From Neobacillus sp. CF12 (lineage in GTDB: Bacteria; Bacillota; Bacilli; Bacillales; Cytobacillaceae): a DNA stretch of 64,000 nucleotides. The stretch spans positions 5,491,501 through 5,555,500 of the forward strand of contig NZ_JAUCEU010000007.1 in NCBI RefSeq assembly GCF_030348765.1. The letters are read 5' to 3'. Position numbers and translations under genes: made by a program. Shown in pieces: positions 34,759-45,672 of this stretch (positions are counted from its first letter, which is position 1; each line of letters starts with the position of its first letter). The notes beneath the pieces were generated by a model, which saw only the letters and a list, made by a program, of their open reading frames with translations, searched no databases and had not been told where the DNA came from.

Positions 34759-34779
34759 GACAAATTTAACTAAGCTTAG

Positions 34780-34810
34780 ACCAAAGGGTTAAATCCTTTG
34801 GTTTTTTTCT
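34780..34810 (+). terminator. Terminator before nusB
   Basis: ACCAAAGG (34780-34787) pairs with CCTTTGGT (34795-34802), followed by TTTTTTT. It closes the accBC-yqhY unit. A weak promoter (TTACAG 34856, TATGCT 34879, 17-base spacer) for nusB follows. Confidence 0.8.
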
Positions 34811-34975
34811 TTTCTTGAGGTTATTAGTATACTGCATCTAGGTAAAAATAAGTTCTTACAGTGCGAATCAAACTTAGTTATGCTATTATCTTTCTATGAA
34901 CAAAACATCATCATGCAATTCTTGTATCAAATTAGACAAAAATTAATCACTATCTCTAAAGGAGTTAACGGTATA

Positions 34976-35365
34976 ATGAAAAGAAGAACAGCAAGGGAAA
35001 AAGCGTTACAGGCTCTTTTTCAAATCGATGTAAGTAATACGGATCCATCTTCTGCCATTGAACATGTGTTGGAAGGGGAGCCAGGAGATGACTACCTAAC
35101 AAAACTTGTTTTAGGAGTTGTTGAACAAAAAAATGAAATTGATCCATTAATCAAAGAAAACCTTGAAAAATGGACGATTGATCGTTTAGCGACAGTCGAC
35201 AGGAACTTATTAAGGATTGCCATCTATGAATTAAAATATTTCCGAGATGAAATTCCTGAAAATGTTATTTTAGATGAAGCGATTGAAATTGCTAAAATTT
35301 ACGGTGATGAACAATCTAGCCGATTTGTTAATGGGCTCCTTTCGAAGGTAAAAGAAAAACTATAA
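34976..35365 (+). CDS. nusB: Transcription antitermination factor NusB
   Basis: This 129-residue all-helical protein starts MKRRTAREKALQALFQID. With NusE it binds boxA RNA for rRNA antitermination. The frame is open further upstream, but ATG 34976 follows AAAGGAG and matches the family length (131 in B. subtilis). Confidence 0.95.
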   Translation: MKRRTAREKALQALFQIDVSNTDPSSAIEHVLEGEPGDDYLTKLVLGVVEQKNEIDPLIKENLEKWTIDRLATVDRNLLRIAIYELKYFRDEIPENVILDEAIEIAKIYGDEQSSRFVNGLLSKVKEKL

Positions 35366-35392
35366 TAAAACATCAACTTAGGGGGAAATGAC

Positions 35393-36247
35393 ATGGCAGC
35401 AACTATTATTGATGGGAAAGAAATAGCCGCGAAAAAAAAGGTGGAAATTGCTCAGGAAGTCCAAAAATTAAAGGGATTAGGAGTTACGCCAGGACTTGCT
35501 GTAATCCTCGTAGGAAATAATCATGCCTCGAGAACATATGTAACCAATAAAGAAAAAACCTGTCAAGACCTTGGTATGCATTCTGTATTGATTGAATTAC
35601 CAGAAACGACTTCGCAGGAAGAACTACTTACAAAAATTGAGGAACTAAATGGAGATCCAGCCATCCACGGGATTTTGGTACAACTACCTCTTCCAAAACA
35701 TATCGATGAAACCAGAGTGATAGAATCAATCTCCCCCTTCAAGGATGTGGACGGGTTCCATCCGATAAATATTGGTAGAATGATGACAGGTCAAGATGCG
35801 TTCTTACCATGCACACCTTATGGGATTATGGTACTTTTAGAAGAGACAGGTATAAATGTCGCCGGTAAACATGTTGTAGTGGTTGGAAGAAGCAACATTG
35901 TTGGAAAGCCGGTAGGTCAGTTATTTCTTAATCAGCATGCAACCGTAACCTATTGTCATTCAAGAACAAAAGATTTAAAGTTCCATACTTCACAAGCAGA
36001 TATTATTGTTGCAGCAGTTGGTATAGCCAACTTTATTAAAGCTGACCACATAAAAGAAGGTGCAATCGTTATAGATGTAGGGATAAACCGTAATGATGCT
36101 GGTAAGCTTTGTGGAGACGTTGCTTTTGATGAAGTGAGTGAAAAAGCAGGTTACATTACCCCTGTTCCTAAAGGAGTAGGCCCGATGACCATTACGATGC
36201 TTATGTATAACACTCTTAAATCAGCAAAAAATACGTTGCAGCTCTAA
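35393..36247 (+). CDS. folD: Bifunctional methylenetetrahydrofolate dehydrogenase / cyclohydrolase
   Basis: This 284-residue protein contains the family signatures [11 protein letters not shown] and the Rossmann motif [12 protein letters not shown], with [10 protein letters not shown] near the end. It interconverts one-carbon folates for purine and formyl-Met synthesis. It lies between nusB and xseA as in B. subtilis. Confidence 0.97.
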   Translation: MAATIIDGKEIAAKKKVEIAQEVQKLKGLGVTPGLAVILVGNNHASRTYVTNKEKTCQDLGMHSVLIELPETTSQEELLTKIEELNGDPAIHGILVQLPLPKHIDETRVIESISPFKDVDGFHPINIGRMMTGQDAFLPCTPYGIMVLLEETGINVAGKHVVVVGRSNIVGKPVGQLFLNQHATVTYCHSRTKDLKFHTSQADIIVAAVGIANFIKADHIKEGAIVIDVGINRNDAGKLCGDVAFDEVSEKAGYITPVPKGVGPMTITMLMYNTLKSAKNTLQL

Positions 36248-36260
36248 AAAGGAGTTTGTT

Positions 36261-37619
36261 ATGCAGGAAAAAAAGTATTTATCTGTGCTGGCATTAACCA
36301 AATACATAAAAAGAAAATTTGATGCTGACCCACATTTACAGGATGTCCACGTCTGTGGTGAAATTTCAAACTTTAAACAGCATTCAAGTGGACATATGTA
36401 TTTTACATTAAAAGATGAAAAAGCACGTATTCTTGCTGTAATGTTCGCAAGGGAATCACGTTCGATGAAATTTTCACCGGAAAATGGGATGAAGGTAGTT
36501 GTTAAAGGGGATATCTCTGTTTATGAACCAAGTGGCCAATATCAAATCTATATTAAAGAAATGCAGCCAGATGGTATCGGGGAGTTATTTTTAGCATATG
36601 AGCAGTTAAGAAAAAGACTTGAAACAGAAGGCTTATTTTCTATCCAACAAAAAAAACCAATCCCCAACTATCCAAAAACGGTAGGCGTTATTACTTCACC
36701 AACTGGAGCTGCAATACGGGATATTATCACGACCATTAAACGACGATACCCGATTGCCAATATACTTGTATTGCCTGCACTTGTTCAAGGAGAAAATGCT
36801 GCACCTTCGATCACACGAGCGATTGAAAAAGCCAATAGTATGGATGAACTTGATATCCTGATCGTTGGGCGGGGAGGCGGTTCTATTGAAGAATTGTGGG
36901 CATTTAATGAGGAGTTAGTCGCTCGAGCTATTTATCAATCTAGAGTTCCTATCATATCTGCTGTTGGACATGAAACAGATTTTACGATTGCCGATTTTGT
37001 TGCCGATATGCGAGCGCCAACACCGACGGCAGCAGCAGAGTTAGCTGTTCCGCACATCGATGAATTAATGGAGAGACTTTTGCAGCGGAGAACCCGTATG
37101 ATCCAATCCATAAATGGAAGATATCGATATGAAAAGCAGCGATTAGACCGAGTTCAAAAATCTTATGCTTTTCGATATCCCCAGCGTCTATACGAACAAA
37201 AGTTGGAACAGGTAGATAAATTAACGGAAATGCTTGTTCGCGGTGCTTCTAGATTGACGGATGTAAAAAGGTCCCAGCATGAAACAATTCAAAAACGTCT
37301 AATGCTAAACCATCCAAGAGTAGCTTTACGAGAAGCTGAGAGTAGGTTTGACCGCTCACAAAAAGATATCCAACGGGCAATGGAACGGATCCTCTTAAAA
37401 AAACAAACGGAATTTGATAGGGTTCTTTCAACCCTCCAGGCCCTTAGTCCATTAAAAATAATGGAACGTGGATACAGCCTCGTCTATTCAAAGGAAAATG
37501 TACTAATAAAAAGTATTAAACAAGTTAAAGAGAACGAACCACTACAAATTCAATTAACAGATGGCAGCCTTCTCTGTAATGTACAGAACATAAAGGAGAG
37601 CGAAAACCGTGACTACTGA
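36261..37619 (+). CDS. xseA: Exodeoxyribonuclease VII large subunit
   Basis: This 452-residue protein has an N-terminal OB-fold ([20 protein letters not shown]), the catalytic region with [25 protein letters not shown] and [14 protein letters not shown], and a C-terminal coiled coil. It degrades single-stranded DNA with XseB. Its end overlaps xseB by 11 bases. Confidence 0.97.
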   Translation: MQEKKYLSVLALTKYIKRKFDADPHLQDVHVCGEISNFKQHSSGHMYFTLKDEKARILAVMFARESRSMKFSPENGMKVVVKGDISVYEPSGQYQIYIKEMQPDGIGELFLAYEQLRKRLETEGLFSIQQKKPIPNYPKTVGVITSPTGAAIRDIITTIKRRYPIANILVLPALVQGENAAPSITRAIEKANSMDELDILIVGRGGGSIEELWAFNEELVARAIYQSRVPIISAVGHETDFTIADFVADMRAPTPTAAAELAVPHIDELMERLLQRRTRMIQSINGRYRYEKQRLDRVQKSYAFRYPQRLYEQKLEQVDKLTEMLVRGASRLTDVKRSQHETIQKRLMLNHPRVALREAESRFDRSQKDIQRAMERILLKKQTEFDRVLSTLQALSPLKIMERGYSLVYSKENVLIKSIKQVKENEPLQIQLTDGSLLCNVQNIKESENRDY

Positions 37620-37842
37620 ACAAAAGATTTCTTTTGAGGAAGCAATGAATAAGCTGGAGCAAATTGTGGATAAGCTTGAAGAAGGAGATGTCCCCCTAGA
37701 GGCGGCAATTGTCTTTTATAAAGAGGGGATGGAACTGTCTAAACTTTGCCATGATAAGTTAAAAAGTGTTGAGGAACAACTAACACAAATCATTACGGAG
37801 GATGGACGTAAACAAAACTTTACGATAGAAGAGGAGGCGTAA
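37609..37842 (+). CDS. xseB: Exodeoxyribonuclease VII small subunit
   Basis: This 77-residue protein has the family pattern [24 protein letters not shown]. The start is GTG inside the end of xseA, with AAAGGAG upstream. It stops 3 bases before ispA. Confidence 0.95.
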   Translation: MTTEQKISFEEAMNKLEQIVDKLEEGDVPLEAAIVFYKEGMELSKLCHDKLKSVEEQLTQIITEDGRKQNFTIEEEA

Positions 37843-37845
37843 GCT

Positions 37846-38739
37846 TTGAATACGAATGTTCTAGATGCTTTTACACAAGAACATAAACAACTGCTTGAAT
37901 TAGAGCTTCGAACCTTGGTGGAAAAGCTGAACGCACCTCCTATTATTAAAGAAGCTATGCATTATTCCCTTGAAGCAGGCGGTAAGAGAATCCGTCCCTT
38001 ACTGGTATTTGCTACCCTAGCTGCTTTTGAAAAAGACCCTAAAATGGGACTCTTGGCAGCTTCAGCTATTGAAATGATCCACACATATTCATTAATCCAT
38101 GATGACTTGCCTAGCATGGATAATGATGACCTTAGAAGAGGTAAACCGACAAATCACAAGGTGTTTGGCGATGCAATTGCCATTCTGGCTGGGGATGCAT
38201 TATTAACCTTTAGCTTCGAGGTAATTGGTCAAATTCCAACTGAATATGCTTCAAGTGAAAAAAAGCTGCAATTGGTGATCGAAATGGCTAAAGCAGCAGG
38301 TAGTGAAGGAATGGTGGGTGGTCAGGTAGCTGATATGGAAGGTGAAGGAAAATCGCTAACCATTGAAGAGCTTGAGTATATCCATATTCATAAAACAGGA
38401 AGACTATTGAAATTTAGTGTCATTGCAGGAGCGTTGATAGGAGGGGCAGATCAGGATCAACTTGAGAATCTATCTTCGTTTGCTCATCACCTTGGGCTCG
38501 CATTTCAAATTCGGGATGATATTCTCGACTTAGAAGGAAATCCTGAAGTTTTGGGCAAACCTGTTGGCAGTGATACCACAAACAATAAGAGTACGTATCC
38601 ACAGTTGTTAACGATGGAGGGTGCGAAGGAAGCATTACAAAAGCATCTGGATATGTCTAAACAATACTTAGAAAAGACCAGGCTTAATATAAATTTGCTT
38701 AGAGAAATTGCCGAACTTGTTGCATCTAGAGATCACTAA
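37846..38739 (+). CDS. ispA: Farnesyl diphosphate synthase
   Basis: This 297-residue all-helical prenyl synthase has the first aspartate-rich motif DDLPSMDNDD and the second DDILD, plus GGKRIRP for substrate binding. It makes farnesyl diphosphate for quinone, haem and cell-wall carriers. The start is TTG behind GAGGAGG. It is coupled to dxs, the entry enzyme of the same pathway. Confidence 0.95.
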   Translation: MNTNVLDAFTQEHKQLLELELRTLVEKLNAPPIIKEAMHYSLEAGGKRIRPLLVFATLAAFEKDPKMGLLAASAIEMIHTYSLIHDDLPSMDNDDLRRGKPTNHKVFGDAIAILAGDALLTFSFEVIGQIPTEYASSEKKLQLVIEMAKAAGSEGMVGGQVADMEGEGKSLTIEELEYIHIHKTGRLLKFSVIAGALIGGADQDQLENLSSFAHHLGLAFQIRDDILDLEGNPEVLGKPVGSDTTNNKSTYPQLLTMEGAKEALQKHLDMSKQYLEKTRLNINLLREIAELVASRDH

Positions 38740-38751
38740 AATAACTGGTAT

Positions 38752-38779
38752 TTGAACATCAGGGCAATTATGATATAAT
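38752..38779 (+). promoter_or_regulatory. Sigma-A promoter in front of dxs
   Basis: TTGAAC (38752-38757) and a perfect TATAAT (38774-38779), 16 bases apart, lie about 100 bases before the dxs start. Confidence 0.65.
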
Positions 38780-38807
38780 TGTTGTCAATGAAAAGAACGT
38801 TGTCAAT

Positions 38808-38840
38808 GCCGTTATCACTTTTGTGTTAGCGGCTATTTTT
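38808..38840 (+). terminator. Terminator-like hairpin in the dxs leader
   Basis: GCCGTTATCAC (38808-38818) pairs with GTGTTAGCGGC (38823-38833), with one wobble and one mismatch, around TTTT. TATTTTT follows. A repeated 10-mer GTTGTCAATG lies just upstream (38781 and 38799). Since a good promoter lies before it and dxs after it, it may act as an attenuator. Confidence 0.5.
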
Positions 38841-38877
38841 TACTATGTGAATACGAATGAAAGTGAGTGGTCCAAAC

Positions 38878-40770
38878 ATGGATCTGTTATCAATAAAAGA
38901 CCCTTCCTTTTTAAAAGGGATGTCAAATCAAGAACTGGAGGTATTAAGTCAAGAGGTACGCCAATTCTTGATTGAAAAGCTGTCTGTAACTGGAGGCCAT
39001 ATTGGACCGAATTTAGGTGTTGTCGAATTAACAATTGCCTTACATAAATGTTTCGACAGCCCCAATGATAAATTTATCTGGGATGTAGGACATCAGTCCT
39101 ATGTTCATAAAATACTGACTGGCAGGGCTTGCGAATTTGATACATTGCGTCAATTTAAAGGGCTTTGTGGCTTCCCGAAAAGAATTGAAAGTGAGCATGA
39201 TGTTTGGGAAACAGGACATAGTTCAACCTCCCTTTCAGCTGCTATGGGTATGGTCATTGCAAGAGACTTGAAAAAAGAAAGTTCCTTTATTGTACCGATT
39301 ATTGGTGATGGTGCATTAACAGGAGGAATGGCCTTAGAAGCATTGAATCATATTGGACATGAGAAGAAGAACATGATTGTCATTCTAAACGACAATGAAA
39401 TGTCTATCGCACCAAATGTCGGTGCCCTTCATAATATTCTTGGGCAATTACGAACTGCTGGTAAATATCAATGGGTGAAAGACGAATTGGAATTGTTCTT
39501 AAAGAAGGTGCCCGCTGTCGGTGGAAAACTTGCAGCGACTGCAGAACGTGTTAAAGACAGTCTAAAGTATTTATTTGTCTCAGGCATGTTCTTTGAGGAA
39601 ATGGGGTTTACCTATTTGGGTCCTGTTGATGGGCATGATTATGAAGCTTTATTTGAAAATTTCCGATATGCAAAAAAAACGGAAGGACCCGTCCTTCTGC
39701 ATGTCATCACGAAAAAAGGAAAAGGATTTCACCCTGCTGAAAGTGATACAAAGGGTACCTGGCATGGAACCGGACCTTATAAGATGGATACAGGTGCCTT
39801 TGTTAAATCTGATAAAGCCCCACCAGCTTGGAGCAGTTTAGTAAGTGAAACGGTTCGGAAACTTGCACGTAAAGATGAGAGAATTGTAGCCATTACACCA
39901 GCTATGCCGGTTGGGTCTAAGCTAGAGGGCTTTGCAAGTGAGTTTCCTGAGAGAATGTATGATGTCGGAATTGCAGAGCAGCATGCTGCTACTGTCGCTG
40001 CTGGATTGGCAACTCAAAATATGAAGCCATTCTTAGCAATCTACTCAACATTTTTACAACGTGCATATGATCAGGTCGTTCATGATATTTGTAGACAGAA
40101 CTTGAATGTTTTTATTGGAATTGATCGCGCAGGATTAGTAGGAGCTGACGGTGAGACACACCAGGGCGTATTTGATATTGCCTTTTTACGACACGTACCT
40201 AATATTGTGTTAATGATGCCTAAAGATGAAAATGAAGGTCAGCATATGGTTTATACCGCTCTAAATTATGATGATGGTCCCATTGCAATGAGATTTCCTC
40301 GAGGAAATGGTTTGGGTGTACCAATGGATGAGGAGTTGAAAAATATTCCAATTGGCACTTGGGAGGTTTTAAAAGAGGGCGAGGATGCTGCTATTTTAAC
40401 TTTTGGTACAACAATACCAATGGCGCTAAAAGCCGCAGAAACATTAGAAAAACAAGGGATATCTGTAAAAGTGGTAAACGCTCGTTTTATAAAACCTTTA
40501 GATGAAAAAATGCTCAATGAGTTGTTCTCTAATAATATTCCTATCATGACAATTGAAGAGGCCGTGTTACAGGGGGGCTTTGGAAGCTTTGTACTGGAAC
40601 ATGCTCATGATAAGGGTTTTTACCAACAGGCAATTGATCGTATGGGGATACCTGACCAATTTATTGAGCATGGTGATGTTGATTCACTTCTAGAAGAAAT
40701 TGGTATGACGACATCAGAAGTTGTTAGAAGAATAACCATACTTGCACGAAAAAAACAACAAAGGGCATAA
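38878..40770 (+). CDS. dxs: 1-deoxy-D-xylulose-5-phosphate synthase
   Basis: This 630-residue thiamine diphosphate enzyme is first in the MEP isoprenoid route (pyruvate plus glyceraldehyde 3-phosphate). It shows [14 protein letters not shown], the ThDP motif [15 protein letters not shown] and the transketolase-type pyrimidine domain. ATG 38878 ([12 protein letters not shown]) matches the B. subtilis N-terminus. ATG 38857 would add seven unrelated residues and has no ribosome site. Confidence 0.96.
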   Translation: MDLLSIKDPSFLKGMSNQELEVLSQEVRQFLIEKLSVTGGHIGPNLGVVELTIALHKCFDSPNDKFIWDVGHQSYVHKILTGRACEFDTLRQFKGLCGFPKRIESEHDVWETGHSSTSLSAAMGMVIARDLKKESSFIVPIIGDGALTGGMALEALNHIGHEKKNMIVILNDNEMSIAPNVGALHNILGQLRTAGKYQWVKDELELFLKKVPAVGGKLAATAERVKDSLKYLFVSGMFFEEMGFTYLGPVDGHDYEALFENFRYAKKTEGPVLLHVITKKGKGFHPAESDTKGTWHGTGPYKMDTGAFVKSDKAPPAWSSLVSETVRKLARKDERIVAITPAMPVGSKLEGFASEFPERMYDVGIAEQHAATVAAGLATQNMKPFLAIYSTFLQRAYDQVVHDICRQNLNVFIGIDRAGLVGADGETHQGVFDIAFLRHVPNIVLMMPKDENEGQHMVYTALNYDDGPIAMRFPRGNGLGVPMDEELKNIPIGTWEVLKEGEDAAILTFGTTIPMALKAAETLEKQGISVKVVNARFIKPLDEKMLNELFSNNIPIMTIEEAVLQGGFGSFVLEHAHDKGFYQQAIDRMGIPDQFIEHGDVDSLLEEIGMTTSEVVRRITILARKKQQRA

Positions 40771-40773
40771 CCT

Positions 40774-41613
40774 ATGAAGAATAAAGAAAGATTAGATGTT
40801 TTATTAGTTGAAAGAGGATTAGCAGAAACCAGGGAAAAAGCAAAACGTTCAATCATGGCAGGTCTAGTCTATACAAACGAGGAACGTTTAGATAAACCAG
40901 GAGAAAAAGTAAAAGTAGATATCCCTCTAACCATAAAGGGCAATGTACTCCCGTATGTTAGTCGCGGCGGGCTAAAGCTAGAGAAGGCATTAAAGGTTTT
41001 TGATGTATCAGTAAAGGATAAGATTATGCTCGATATTGGTGCTTCAACGGGCGGGTTTACAGACTGTGCATTGCAGAATGGTGCAAAAATGACCTATGCT
41101 TTGGATGTAGGTTATAATCAGCTTGCTTGGAAACTTCGTCAGGATGAACGTGTTGTAGTAATGGAAAGAACCAACTTTCGGTATGTTACACCAAAAGATT
41201 TGGCAGGAGAAATGCCCAATTTTGCAACCATTGATGTTTCTTTTATTTCCTTAAAGTTAATCCTACCTGTCTTAAAAACACTTCTTATACCTGATAGTGA
41301 TATTGTAGCGCTAGTTAAGCCACAATTTGAAGCAGGACGTGAACAGGTTGGAAAAAAAGGCATTGTTCGCGATGAAAAAGTACATTTACAGGTAGTTAAT
41401 AAAATTGTTGATTTCGCCCTTGACCAGGGATTTAATGCGGTTAATTTATCCTTTTCTCCTATCACAGGCGGAGATGGGAATATTGAGTTTCTCCTTCATC
41501 TAAAATGGATAGGTGAGCAGGATAAAGGTCAAAATTTACTGCCAATCGAGCCATCACAAATTGTGAAAGACTCTCATCAAGAATTTAAATCCAAACAGGA
41601 TATGGAAGGATAA
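40774..41613 (+). CDS. tlyA: TlyA family RNA 2'-O-methyltransferase
   Basis: This 279-residue protein has an N-terminal S4 RNA-binding domain (RLDVLLVERGLAETREKAKR) and an FtsJ-like methyltransferase domain with DIGASTGGFTD. TlyA proteins methylate cytidine 2'-OH in rRNA. It equals B. subtilis YqxC by place between dxs and argR. It follows dxs by three bases. Confidence 0.93.
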   Translation: MKNKERLDVLLVERGLAETREKAKRSIMAGLVYTNEERLDKPGEKVKVDIPLTIKGNVLPYVSRGGLKLEKALKVFDVSVKDKIMLDIGASTGGFTDCALQNGAKMTYALDVGYNQLAWKLRQDERVVVMERTNFRYVTPKDLAGEMPNFATIDVSFISLKLILPVLKTLLIPDSDIVALVKPQFEAGREQVGKKGIVRDEKVHLQVVNKIVDFALDQGFNAVNLSFSPITGGDGNIEFLLHLKWIGEQDKGQNLLPIEPSQIVKDSHQEFKSKQDMEG

Positions 41614-41638
41614 GCATATGCTATCCTTCTTTTTTTTT
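41604..41638 (+). terminator. Terminator after tlyA
   Basis: GAAGGATA with GCAT pairs with ATGC and TATCCTTC (one bulged A), followed by ten Ts. The stem includes the tlyA stop codon. Confidence 0.78.
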
Positions 41639-41743
41639 GCAAAAAATAATAATTGTACTTCCTAGGCAAAATGGGCTAACATATGGGTATAAGCGACATT
41701 TTTGTACAAAATACGTAAATGTTCTAATTACGAGGTGAATAGA

Positions 41744-42193
41744 TTGAATAAAGGGCAGCGCCATATAAAAATCAGAGAAATTATCACCAATAATGATATT
41801 GAAACACAAGATGAACTTGTTGATGAACTAAAAAGTGCTGGGTTTAATGTTACTCAAGCTACTGTTTCACGTGATATTAAGGAACTTCACTTAGTTAAAG
41901 TACCATTACTAGATGGAAGATACAAATATAGCCTTCCAGCAGATCAACGTTTTAATCCATTGCAAAAATTAAAAAGATCGTTAATGGATGCATTTGTTCG
42001 AATTGATTCGGCTGGTCATTTGCTAGTAATGAAATGTTTGCCTGGTAATGCTATGGCAATTGGAGCATTGCTTGATAACCTTGACTGGGAAGAAATATTA
42101 GGAACCATCTGTGGTGATGATACCATTCTAATCATTTGTCGTACACCTGAAGATACAGAGACAATTACAAATAGGTTCCTTGACATGCTTTAA
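41744..42193 (+). CDS. argR: Arginine repressor ArgR/AhrC
   Basis: This 149-residue protein starts [14 protein letters not shown], with an N-terminal winged helix ([15 protein letters not shown]) and a C-terminal hexamerisation and arginine-binding domain ([10 protein letters not shown]). TTG 41744 follows GAGGTGA and gives the length of B. subtilis AhrC (149). It controls arginine synthesis and breakdown genes elsewhere. Confidence 0.96.
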   Translation: MNKGQRHIKIREIITNNDIETQDELVDELKSAGFNVTQATVSRDIKELHLVKVPLLDGRYKYSLPADQRFNPLQKLKRSLMDAFVRIDSAGHLLVMKCLPGNAMAIGALLDNLDWEEILGTICGDDTILIICRTPEDTETITNRFLDML

Positions 42194-42208
42194 TAGGGGG
42201 GATGTACC

Positions 42209-43909
42209 TTGTTATCAGAATTATCAATTAAAAATTTTGCCATTATAGAGGGCCTTTCCATTTCGTTTGGCAAGGGGCTGACTGTTCTAACGGGAGAAAC
42301 CGGTGCAGGGAAATCAATTATTATTGATGCTATTCATCTGTTGGTAGGTGGTAGAGGATCAGCCGAGTTTGTTCGTCATGGGGAGGAAAAGGCAGAAATT
42401 GAAGGTCTTTTTCAAATTGATGACCAGCATCCTTGTCATTCAAAAGCAATTGAGTTTGGAATAGAGATCGAGGAAGGTATGGTCGTTTTACGAAGAGACA
42501 TTTCACGTACTGGCAAAAGTGTATGTAGAATTAATGGGAAGCTTGTAACCATTTCAACTCTTAGGGAAGTGGGTTCGACTCTAGTTGATATACATAGCCA
42601 ACACGAACACCAAGATTTAATGGATGAAAGCAGACATTTACCATTGCTTGACCAATTTGGGTTTGAAGAAATATCCCATTCTCAAGCAGAATACCAGGAA
42701 GTATTCCATCGGTATGAACAAACATTTAAGAAGCTTAAATCATTAAGTGAGAATGAGCAGAAAACTGCACATCGTCTAGATTTAATTCAGTTTCAACTTG
42801 ATGAAATCCAAAAAGCAAACTTAAAACTTAATGAAGATGAATTACTTTTTGAAGAAAAAAGAAGGCTTGCTAATTTTGAACGCGTTTTTGAGGCCGTTCA
42901 GTCAAGTTATAATGCCTTAACAGGTGAGCAGAAGGGTCTTGATTGGATCAGTATGGTGATGGGTGGACTTGAAGATGCTGCCACCTTGGATTCGACTTAT
43001 AGAGAAATATATGAATCCGTCATGAACAGTTTTTATCAATTAGAGGATGCTTCACGTTTTTTAAGAAATGAACTCGATGGATTAGAATATGACCCGCATC
43101 GTTTAAATGAAATTGAAGAAAGACTCAATGAAATTAATCAATTAAAGCGCAAATATGGAAAAACCATTGAAGAAATTTTAGTATATGCCGCGAAAATTGA
43201 AGAAGAAATCGAAACATTGCTAAATAAGGAAACACATATAGGGCAATTAGAAAAAGAACTTACTTCAATTAAAAAGGACTTGACCCTCGAAGCTAAACAA
43301 CTAACAGAACTGAGGAAACGCTGGGCAAAAAAACTAACCCAATTAATACATAATGAGTTAAAAGAGCTATACATGGCAAAAACGGTCTTTGAGATTCGGT
43401 TTGAATCCATTTTGCCACATTTTACACAAAACGGTGTTGATCATGTCGAGTTTTTTATTTCCACGAACCCAGGTGAGCCTTTAAAGCCATTATCTAAGAT
43501 TGCCTCTGGCGGTGAACTTTCACGGATTATGTTGGCGTTAAAAAGTATTTTTTCGAAGCATCAGGGTGTTACCTCTATCATCTTTGATGAGGTGGATACA
43601 GGTGTAAGCGGCAGAGTAGCTCAATCCATAGCTGAAAAGATCTACAAGGTTGCAGTGGATTCTCAAGTATTATGTATTTCACATCTGCCACAGGTGGCTG
43701 CAATGGCAGATACCCATTTGTTTATTTCCAAAATCACGAAAGGCGGTCGTACCAAAACTTCGGTAAGTCCACTCAGTTTTGGTGAAAAAATAAAGGAAAT
43801 TGGTCGGATGATTTCTGGTGTTGAAATTACTGATTTAACAAAAAAACATGCAGAAGAACTGTTGTTTTTAGCATCTGAAAATAAAAAAATTGAAAAGCTT
43901 CCCAATTAG
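42209..43909 (+). CDS. recN: DNA repair protein RecN
   Basis: This 566-residue SMC-like ATPase has Walker A GETGAGKS near the start, long coiled coils (about 150-370), signature KIASGGELSRIMLALK and Walker B IIFDEVDTGVSG. It acts early in double-strand break repair. The start is TTG behind a run of G (AGGGGGG). Confidence 0.96.
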   Translation: MLSELSIKNFAIIEGLSISFGKGLTVLTGETGAGKSIIIDAIHLLVGGRGSAEFVRHGEEKAEIEGLFQIDDQHPCHSKAIEFGIEIEEGMVVLRRDISRTGKSVCRINGKLVTISTLREVGSTLVDIHSQHEHQDLMDESRHLPLLDQFGFEEISHSQAEYQEVFHRYEQTFKKLKSLSENEQKTAHRLDLIQFQLDEIQKANLKLNEDELLFEEKRRLANFERVFEAVQSSYNALTGEQKGLDWISMVMGGLEDAATLDSTYREIYESVMNSFYQLEDASRFLRNELDGLEYDPHRLNEIEERLNEINQLKRKYGKTIEEILVYAAKIEEEIETLLNKETHIGQLEKELTSIKKDLTLEAKQLTELRKRWAKKLTQLIHNELKELYMAKTVFEIRFESILPHFTQNGVDHVEFFISTNPGEPLKPLSKIASGGELSRIMLALKSIFSKHQGVTSIIFDEVDTGVSGRVAQSIAEKIYKVAVDSQVLCISHLPQVAAMADTHLFISKITKGGRTKTSVSPLSFGEKIKEIGRMISGVEITDLTKKHAEELLFLASENKKIEKLPN

Positions 43910-43921
43910 GGGAGCTTTTTT
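43893..43921 (+). terminator. Terminator at the end of recN
   Basis: AAAAGCTTCCC pairs with GGGGAGCTTTT around AATTA, followed by Ts. It overlaps the recN stop. Confidence 0.7.
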
Positions 43922-44017
43922 ATGTTGTATCAGGTTATAAATGGTGCAGATACAGGCAAAATTAAAGATGTAGCCATTTCGATGAAGAGTGAAACGCAAA
44001 CGAGGAGAGTGAAGATT

Positions 44018-45307
44018 TTGAAGTTAGAAATAATTAGAAAGATCATTGGTGGAATTCTCCTTGTTTCATTAATCAGCGTTCTTTTTTTTCAGCCATTTCA
44101 GCAGTACCTTGATATACCAAAGACCATTACAGTCTTTGAAGGACAAGATTATACTTTCCAAAAGGCTGTACCGGTGGCAGCCTCTTTAGTATCTCACAAT
44201 TCAACTATCACACTTGAACAGGATAAAAACAATGTTTCATTATTAGCAAGCGAAAATGGTAACGAAGAAATGCTTTTAGAATTTGCAGGAATACCCGTTA
44301 AAAAGGTCGATGTTAATGTTCTAAAGGATTTCAGAGTAAAGCCAGGAGGGCAATCCATTGGTGTTAAATTAAACTCGGTTGGCGTATTGGTCGTAGGCCA
44401 CCATTTAGTTAATACAGAGGATGGAAAAAAATCTCCAGGAGAAATAGCAGGAATCAAAATAGGTGATATTATCACAGAAATCAATGGAAGTAAGATTGAA
44501 AAAATGACAGATGTGGCACCCTTTGTACAAAATGCAGGACAAAGTGGGAACGCATTAGATATGGTTATTACCAGAGAAAGCGGTAAATTTACGACGAAAC
44601 TTACTCCACTCAAAGACAAGGGAGAAAACTCCTACAAACTCGGGTTATATATCCGTGATTCAGCAGCAGGAATTGGAACTATGACATTTTTTCATCCAGA
44701 ATCTAAAAAATATGGTGCCCTAGGGCACGTAATTTCCGATATGGATACAAAAAAGCCAATTGTAGTTGAAGATGGTCAGATTGTTCGTTCTACTGTTACA
44801 TCTATTGAAAAGGGAAGTAACGGTGATCCAGGAGAAAAGCTTGCACGATTTTCATCGGACAGAGAAATAGTTGGAAACATCACAAAAAATAGCCCCTTTG
44901 GAATATTTGGGGTGTTAAATAAAGAGTTAAAGAATGGAATTTTGGATAAGCCGCTGCCTATCGCCTTATCTCATCAAGTTAAGGAAGGGCCAGCAAAAAT
45001 ATTAACAGTCGTCAATGATGACAGGGTAGAAGAATTTGAAATTGAAATTGTAAGCACTATCCCGCAGAAATTTCCAGCAACAAAAGGCATGGTTATCAAA
45101 GTTACAGATCCAAAACTTTTAGAAAAAACTGGTGGAATCGTTCAGGGAATGAGCGGAAGTCCAATTATCCAGGATGGAAAGATTATTGGAGCAGTAACAC
45201 ATGTCTTTGTCAATGACCCAACCTCTGGTTACGGAGTACACATTGAATGGATGTTAAATGAAGCAGGAATTAACATATACGAAAAACCAAGAGAAAAAGC
45301 GAGTTAA
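44018..45307 (+). CDS. spoIVB: SpoIVB peptidase
   Basis: This 429-residue forespore serine protease triggers pro-sigma-K activation by cleaving SpoIVFA. It has an N-terminal membrane anchor, a PDZ domain (about 100-190) and an S55 peptidase domain with H237 (GALGHVISD) and the serine in GMSGSP (379-381). The frame is open from 43922, but TTG 44018 with GAGGAGAG before it matches the B. subtilis length (426). Confidence 0.95.
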   Translation: MKLEIIRKIIGGILLVSLISVLFFQPFQQYLDIPKTITVFEGQDYTFQKAVPVAASLVSHNSTITLEQDKNNVSLLASENGNEEMLLEFAGIPVKKVDVNVLKDFRVKPGGQSIGVKLNSVGVLVVGHHLVNTEDGKKSPGEIAGIKIGDIITEINGSKIEKMTDVAPFVQNAGQSGNALDMVITRESGKFTTKLTPLKDKGENSYKLGLYIRDSAAGIGTMTFFHPESKKYGALGHVISDMDTKKPIVVEDGQIVRSTVTSIEKGSNGDPGEKLARFSSDREIVGNITKNSPFGIFGVLNKELKNGILDKPLPIALSHQVKEGPAKILTVVNDDRVEEFEIEIVSTIPQKFPATKGMVIKVTDPKLLEKTGGIVQGMSGSPIIQDGKIIGAVTHVFVNDPTSGYGVHIEWMLNEAGINIYEKPREKAS

Positions 45308-45324
45308 TAATTGAATTGAGGTTT

Positions 45325-45360
45325 AAAACAGAATAGGCGACTTCGCCTATTTTGTTTTTG
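45325..45360 (+). terminator. Terminator after spoIVB
   Basis: AATAGGCGA pairs with TCGCCTATT around CT, with flanking AAAACAG and TTTTGTTTTT. Confidence 0.82.
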
Positions 45361-45362
45361 TA

Positions 45363-45551
45363 TTAGGTTGTGTTAAATAATATTTTAACGTTGTAACTAT
45401 GTTGATTTGTGCGGAAGGCGCGAGACTCCTGCGGGATGTACGGGGCAGTGGAGACCCCACAGACGCTTAAGCGTCGAGGAGGCTCCACGGACCGCCCGCG
45501 GAAAGCGAAGTGCCTGGAGCACAAATCAACTGGCAGTATAACACAACCTAA
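45363..45551. repeat. Long hairpin repeat, family 2, copy B
   Basis: Outer perfect arms TTAGGTTGTGTTA (45363-45375) and TAACACAACCTAA (45539-45551) enclose inner arms GTTGATTTGTGC (45401-45412) and GCACAAATCAAC (45519-45530). Compared with copy A it has about 42 extra bases, including the 14-base palindrome GACGCTTAAGCGTC (45462-45475). It ends 8 bases before a Spo0A box in the spo0A control region. Confidence 0.9.
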
Positions 45552-45558
45552 GTAAAGA

Positions 45559-45609
45559 TTTTTCGACAGAAAGCTGGAATAACTTGTCATATATGCGAAT
45601 TAAGTCGAA
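45559..45609. promoter_or_regulatory. Spo0A boxes upstream of spo0A
   Basis: TTTTTCGACAGAA (45559-45571) contains TGTCGAA on the minus strand, a perfect 0A-box core. AAGTCGAAA (45602-45610) is a one-base variant on the plus strand. A third box overlaps the sigma-H -10. Spo0A autoregulation through such boxes is known in B. subtilis. Confidence 0.65.
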
Positions 45610-45672
45610 ATTCAAAGAAAAACAAAGAAAAGATAAGATTTTATCACTATTTTAAGAAATATTAAAAAAACT

